Assembly (NCBI GenBank): GCA_040007395.1
Contig: JBDTVG010000053.1
Location: 1-36,381, forward strand
Length of the DNA: 36,381 nt
DNA from: DATGFK01 sp040007395
GTDB lineage: Bacteria > Chloroflexota > Anaerolineae > Aggregatilineales > UBA2796
Direction of reading: 5' to 3'
Positions 33,683-36,381 of the stretch are shown piece by piece. Under the pieces are notes generated by a model. That model saw nothing but the letters and a program-made list of their open reading frames with translations, searched no databases and was not told the origin of the DNA. Position numbers and translations under genes: made by a program. Within the stretch, counting starts at the first letter, position 1; each line of letters begins with the position of its first letter.

Positions 33683-33921
33683 AGTCATGGAACAACTCTT
33701 GCAGGCGGTCAAGCTCAGCCCCATTTGACGGATGATCTCGGTTGGCAGCAAGGGAATATCTGTGGTATTTGTTTGCACGGCATCTTTGAAAATACTAGCT
33801 ATCGTCAGCAATTTCTGTCTCGGTTGGGCTGGCAAGGGGCTACGCACGATTGGCAGTCCTTATTGATACCGAGATAGATCGCGTTGCTGATCTTATTTCT
33901 GCGTCGGGGTGGGTTTTCTAG
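33683..33921 (+). pseudogene. cobQ: 3' remnant of cobyric acid synthase gene, frameshifted
   Basis: Frame two (33683-33855) reads SHGTTLAGG, then LTDDLGWQQGNICGICLHGIFENTSYRQQFLSRLGWQGATHDWQ. Frame one (from about 33856) reads VLIDTEIDRVADLISASGWVF and a TAG at 33919-33921. Together these are the C-terminal end of CobQ (glutamine amidotransferase type 1 domain): the G-(V)-W-G-T-Y-LHGIFEN block around the catalytic His, and the final acidic DxEIDRxADxI helix. The usual WGTY is CGIC. A frameshift at about 33845-33860 and the absence of the rest of the roughly 500-residue enzyme show that this is dead. The hairpin GGTTGAGA/TCTCAACC (33655-33679) marks its left side. Confidence 0.72.
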
Positions 33922-34032
33922 CTGCCTTGCACTTCAATTTTTCAGAAAGTTCACTGGGCGCGTTAGAATTGGAACAAAACTTGGTAGCGCCTCTGGGCGC
34001 GTGTGTACGCCAACCAAAGAGGCAGGGTCGTA

Positions 34033-36039
34033 ATGCAAATCGGGTCGTACATCGTCGAACGCGCAGTTGAACAAAAAAATGCGCTGACTGTTTATGCCAC
34101 ACGCCATCAGTCCACAGGCAAAGCGTTCTTGCTGACCGTCTTCACTCCGAACTCGCTGGAGGATGCAAACCGTTGGACCAGCCGACTCAACGCCATCCAG
34201 CGACTTAAACACCCAAACATCGTTACCCCTGCCGAAGATAACCGTACTGTGGACGGCGTACCGTTCGCCGTGTCACCGCTCGTCACACCACTGCTAGGCC
34301 GGGATCGTGTCCTAAGCCCATTGGCTGTCCTTGACGTAGCGAAACAGATTAGCGCCGCGCTCGATTATGCTCACCAACAAGGCATTGTACATGGGCTGTT
34401 GGGGCGAATCCATATCGCGCAAACGAGCAAGGGACGCGCCAGTCGTTTCGCGATACGTGGCTTTGAACTAGCGGGTGGAGATTCGCAATCCTACACACCC
34501 GCCGATGATATTGCAGCGCTAGGAGCCTATGTCCACCGCGCTCTGACAGGTCAGCCAATCACCGATAATACAGTTTCCCGACTTTTGCCACATGTGCTGG
34601 CTACCGTGATTCAACAAGCAGTGACGAACAGCCGAGGTTATGAGTCGGCAGGTGCATTCTATAACGCACTGGCACAAGCGGTGAAGACTCTGCCCGCTAC
34701 CGTGCGTCGCAACCCGCTGGTAAGATCGTCCGATTCGCCGTCGCTAAAAAGACCCGCTAATCCGCTGCGCTTCCTGTTGGTGTTCTTGATCAGCTTGATT
34801 GTATTAGGGGCGCTGGCGACTGGCCTGTATCTTCTGATCACACAGAACACGGCGAATAATCCAGCGCTGCCCACTCAGGCTGCCATGCTGCCGACAGATA
34901 CGCCAACCAAAGAAATCGCACCAATTCTGGCTCCCACTCTGGCTTCAATGGCGATTACAACCCCTACTGAGTCCACTGAGATCGCTGCTGGTACGTCCGC
35001 TCCGACCATTGGCGCGAGTGCGACAGAGGCGATCATCGCTACCACTCCCGCCGCATCACCGACCCGACCCGGAGTCATTACGGCGACTCCGTTCACCGTC
35101 TTGACTGATACTCCCGGCCCTACGCCAACCGATACGGAAACTGCTGTACCTACTGCGACCATCACCCCTATTATCACTGAACCACCTGCCGACACCGCAA
35201 CGGCTGTACCAGTAGTCGTCGCCAATGCGCCCAAACCGTGCTTGTCGCTGGTCGGTGACTCGGTGACGCATGGCGGCGTGACCTACGATATTCCTGACAC
35301 TGGCTACATCGTGGGCTTGACCCGTCCCCTTGCTGATGTCGTCAATGAACAGCTTCGCAAGCAGGGACTCAACGATTTGATTGCCTATGATCGCGGTGCG
35401 TCCAACACTGGGATCAACTCGACCAATCATCCCTCGTATTTTAATAGCTCAAGCTATGCCGACCTTCAGGCAGATCACTGCAAATTCACGATCATCATGC
35501 CGTGGTACAACGACATTACGCCTGACAGGATTCCGCAGGCCGATGCTGCGCCACAGCATGTGCGGGCGATTATTACATTGGCTCACGGCCTTGCTGACGC
35601 AAACCCGATGGGGCGTATCATTGTGCTCAACTATTACGAGGGAGCAGTCGCGGCTTTCGCGTCGGAAACATGGGCGAGCGGCTTCACGCCAGAAAACCGC
35701 GACCTGTACAACAAAGAGATCAAACTGTCGTGTGATATTGGCTCACTCAGCAAGATTTCGCAGGTAACATGTTTGAACACGGATGATGCTTTTCAGGGGA
35801 TGGGCGACAGCTACGTGATCGGGCCGATCTCACATGACGACCTTACCAAGAACTTGATCAGTCCATTGAATGAGGTACAACAGGGTTGGCTGGATGCGTA
35901 TTTTGCTATTAACCCAGATGGCTTGCTTACAGGAGATGGTATTCACCTGAGCTTGGCGGGCAAAGTCGCACTCGGCAACTATTTCGTACAGATCGTCCGT
36001 TCATTACCCGATTTGCCTCCGCCGACAGCGGCACGATAA
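34033..36039 (+). CDS. Pseudokinase-transmembrane-SGNH hydrolase fusion protein
   Basis: This is a 668-residue protein. I start at the ATG 34033, preceded by GAGG and AGGG, rather than the GTG at 34003. Residues 1-215 look like a bacterial Ser/Thr kinase domain (LKHPNIVTPAED, VLDVAKQISAALDYAHQQGIVHG). The catalytic elements are gone: HRDxKxxN is HGLLGRIHI (His120 on), DFG is replaced by RGFELAGG, and the VAIK Lys is missing. A membrane helix (FLLVFLISLIVLGALATGLYLL) lies near 245-270, then about 130 Pro/Thr-rich residues. The outer domain is an SGNH hydrolase with Ser410 (VGDSVTHGG), Gly455, Asn493 (WYNDI) and Asp635/His638 (DGIHLSLAGK). All four SGNH blocks are visible, so esterase activity is expected outside the cell. 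Confidence 0.85.
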   Translation: MQIGSYIVERAVEQKNALTVYATRHQSTGKAFLLTVFTPNSLEDANRWTSRLNAIQRLKHPNIVTPAEDNRTVDGVPFAVSPLVTPLLGRDRVLSPLAVLDVAKQISAALDYAHQQGIVHGLLGRIHIAQTSKGRASRFAIRGFELAGGDSQSYTPADDIAALGAYVHRALTGQPITDNTVSRLLPHVLATVIQQAVTNSRGYESAGAFYNALAQAVKTLPATVRRNPLVRSSDSPSLKRPANPLRFLLVFLISLIVLGALATGLYLLITQNTANNPALPTQAAMLPTDTPTKEIAPILAPTLASMAITTPTESTEIAAGTSAPTIGASATEAIIATTPAASPTRPGVITATPFTVLTDTPGPTPTDTETAVPTATITPIITEPPADTATAVPVVVANAPKPCLSLVGDSVTHGGVTYDIPDTGYIVGLTRPLADVVNEQLRKQGLNDLIAYDRGASNTGINSTNHPSYFNSSSYADLQADHCKFTIIMPWYNDITPDRIPQADAAPQHVRAIITLAHGLADANPMGRIIVLNYYEGAVAAFASETWASGFTPENRDLYNKEIKLSCDIGSLSKISQVTCLNTDDAFQGMGDSYVIGPISHDDLTKNLISPLNEVQQGWLDAYFAINPDGLLTGDGIHLSLAGKVALGNYFVQIVRSLPDLPPPTAAR

Positions 36040-36244
36040 CTATCCACCTGAGGGTGGGGTATGAGAATGAGTAGGTTGAGAGCCAATTCAAGGCTAGTTT
36101 GCAGTAACCAAACAGGGAACAATACGAAAAAGGCTCAAGGCAAGGCTAAGAATGGAGCATCGATTAATCGAGTTATTGGGGCTTGTGGATACGGTGTGGG
36201 TAGAGACCAGTAGTGGGGGTTTAAAGCAGTAGAGTGAACAAAGT
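36040..36244. other. Short intergenic stretch
   Basis: A 27-codon open frame starting at 36152 (MEHRLIELLGLVDTVW) ends a few bases before the next start and lacks a clear ribosome site. No terminator or repeat was recognised after the SGNH gene. Confidence 0.3.
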
Positions 36245-36381
36245 ATGGTTAAGGTCAATGTGGTGGGATTGCTCAAACAGTTGTGGAGTCGGCGTTCATT
36301 GTGGCGGTATTTGACGGGCACTCCGCCCGTTGCCCATCTAACGATTGAGGCCGTTGCGCTGGGTCTTTCGGCGCATCAGAT
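36245..36381 (+). CDS. Unidentified partial reading frame at the right edge
   Basis: The frame opens at ATG 36245 and is uninterrupted to the window end, giving 45 residues: MVKVNVVGLLKQLWSRRSL, then WRYLTGTPPVAHLTIEAVAL. The upstream GAGTGA is a poor ribosome site. No family was recognised and the opposite strand is also open over most of this region, so this may be chance. Confidence 0.35.
   Translation, partial: MVKVNVVGLLKQLWSRRSLWRYLTGTPPVAHLTIEAVALGLSAHQ

Noticed and set aside
33689..33730. A possible new start (ATG at 33687-33689) that would make the cobQ relic a small gene
   Set aside because: That ATG is in the wrong frame and hits a stop within 14 codons; the CobQ-like frame has no start and is shifted later.
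36094..36321. A 75-codon minus-strand open frame near the right edge
   Set aside because: Its composition is rich in Ser, Leu, Cys and Thr without any pattern, and it has no ribosome site.

Overview
The window looks like a chromosomal segment of a free-living bacterium, most likely a member of the Chloroflexota (Anaerolineae-like). This is an inference from style, not from a marker gene. The clues are a six-GAF hybrid-length sensor kinase, secreted proteins with GDWNGDG/FRPS-type repeats, long Pro/Thr linkers of the PTxTPT type before extracellular domains, frequent GTG and TTG starts with good Shine-Dalgarno sites, and short inverted-repeat elements of the CACCCTAAATCCCTC type between genes. 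No phage, plasmid or CRISPR locus was seen.

Layout. 1-1220: an edge-truncated Ala/Glu-rich helical protein, a glyoxalase-fold (VOC) protein and a Rieske ferredoxin. 1393-5254 (minus): a peptide/nickel-type ABC importer, binding protein then two permeases, with a strong UUCG-capped hairpin after the binding-protein gene and no ATPase genes. 5630-6165: a broken IS transposase. 6420-6494: tRNA-Pro(GGG). 6520-7663 (minus): gatC followed by a response regulator whose phosphorylation site is lost. 7955-11647: a 1230-residue secreted M11-like metalloprotease fused to beta-helix and FG-GAP-like repeats. 11933-12307: a single-domain response regulator. 12648-14929 (minus): coaD, a coiled-coil protein and a DUF4037 protein. 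15003-15791 (minus): a membrane protein, divergent from ligA, which overlaps an AAC(3)-family acetyltransferase. 19039-23319 (minus): cellobiose phosphorylase (GH94), an EamA transporter and a small secreted protein. 23445-24593: a PAF-acetylhydrolase-like lipase. 24849-26754 (minus): a TetR regulator and a TetX-like flavin monooxygenase, with a clear palindromic operator lying inside the tetR promoter. 26981-27199: a small acidic protein. 27581-33478: a giant histidine kinase and a response regulator with a repeat-containing tail. 33683-33921: a decayed 3' end of cobQ. 34033-36039: a pseudokinase-TM-SGNH hydrolase fusion. The window ends in an unidentified partial reading frame.

How the parts fit. 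The housekeeping genes (ligA, coaD, gatC, tRNA-Pro) are scattered among accessory, secretion and signalling genes. Three separate receiver proteins and one multi-GAF kinase suggest a signalling-rich lifestyle. The importer, cellobiose phosphorylase, secreted protease and lipase fit a heterotroph living on polymers. The best candidates for something new are the pseudokinase-SGNH fusion, the phosphorylation-dead receiver with a degenerate GGDEF-like half, the cobQ relic, and the two families of dispersed inverted repeats, three of whose four copies sit between convergent genes.
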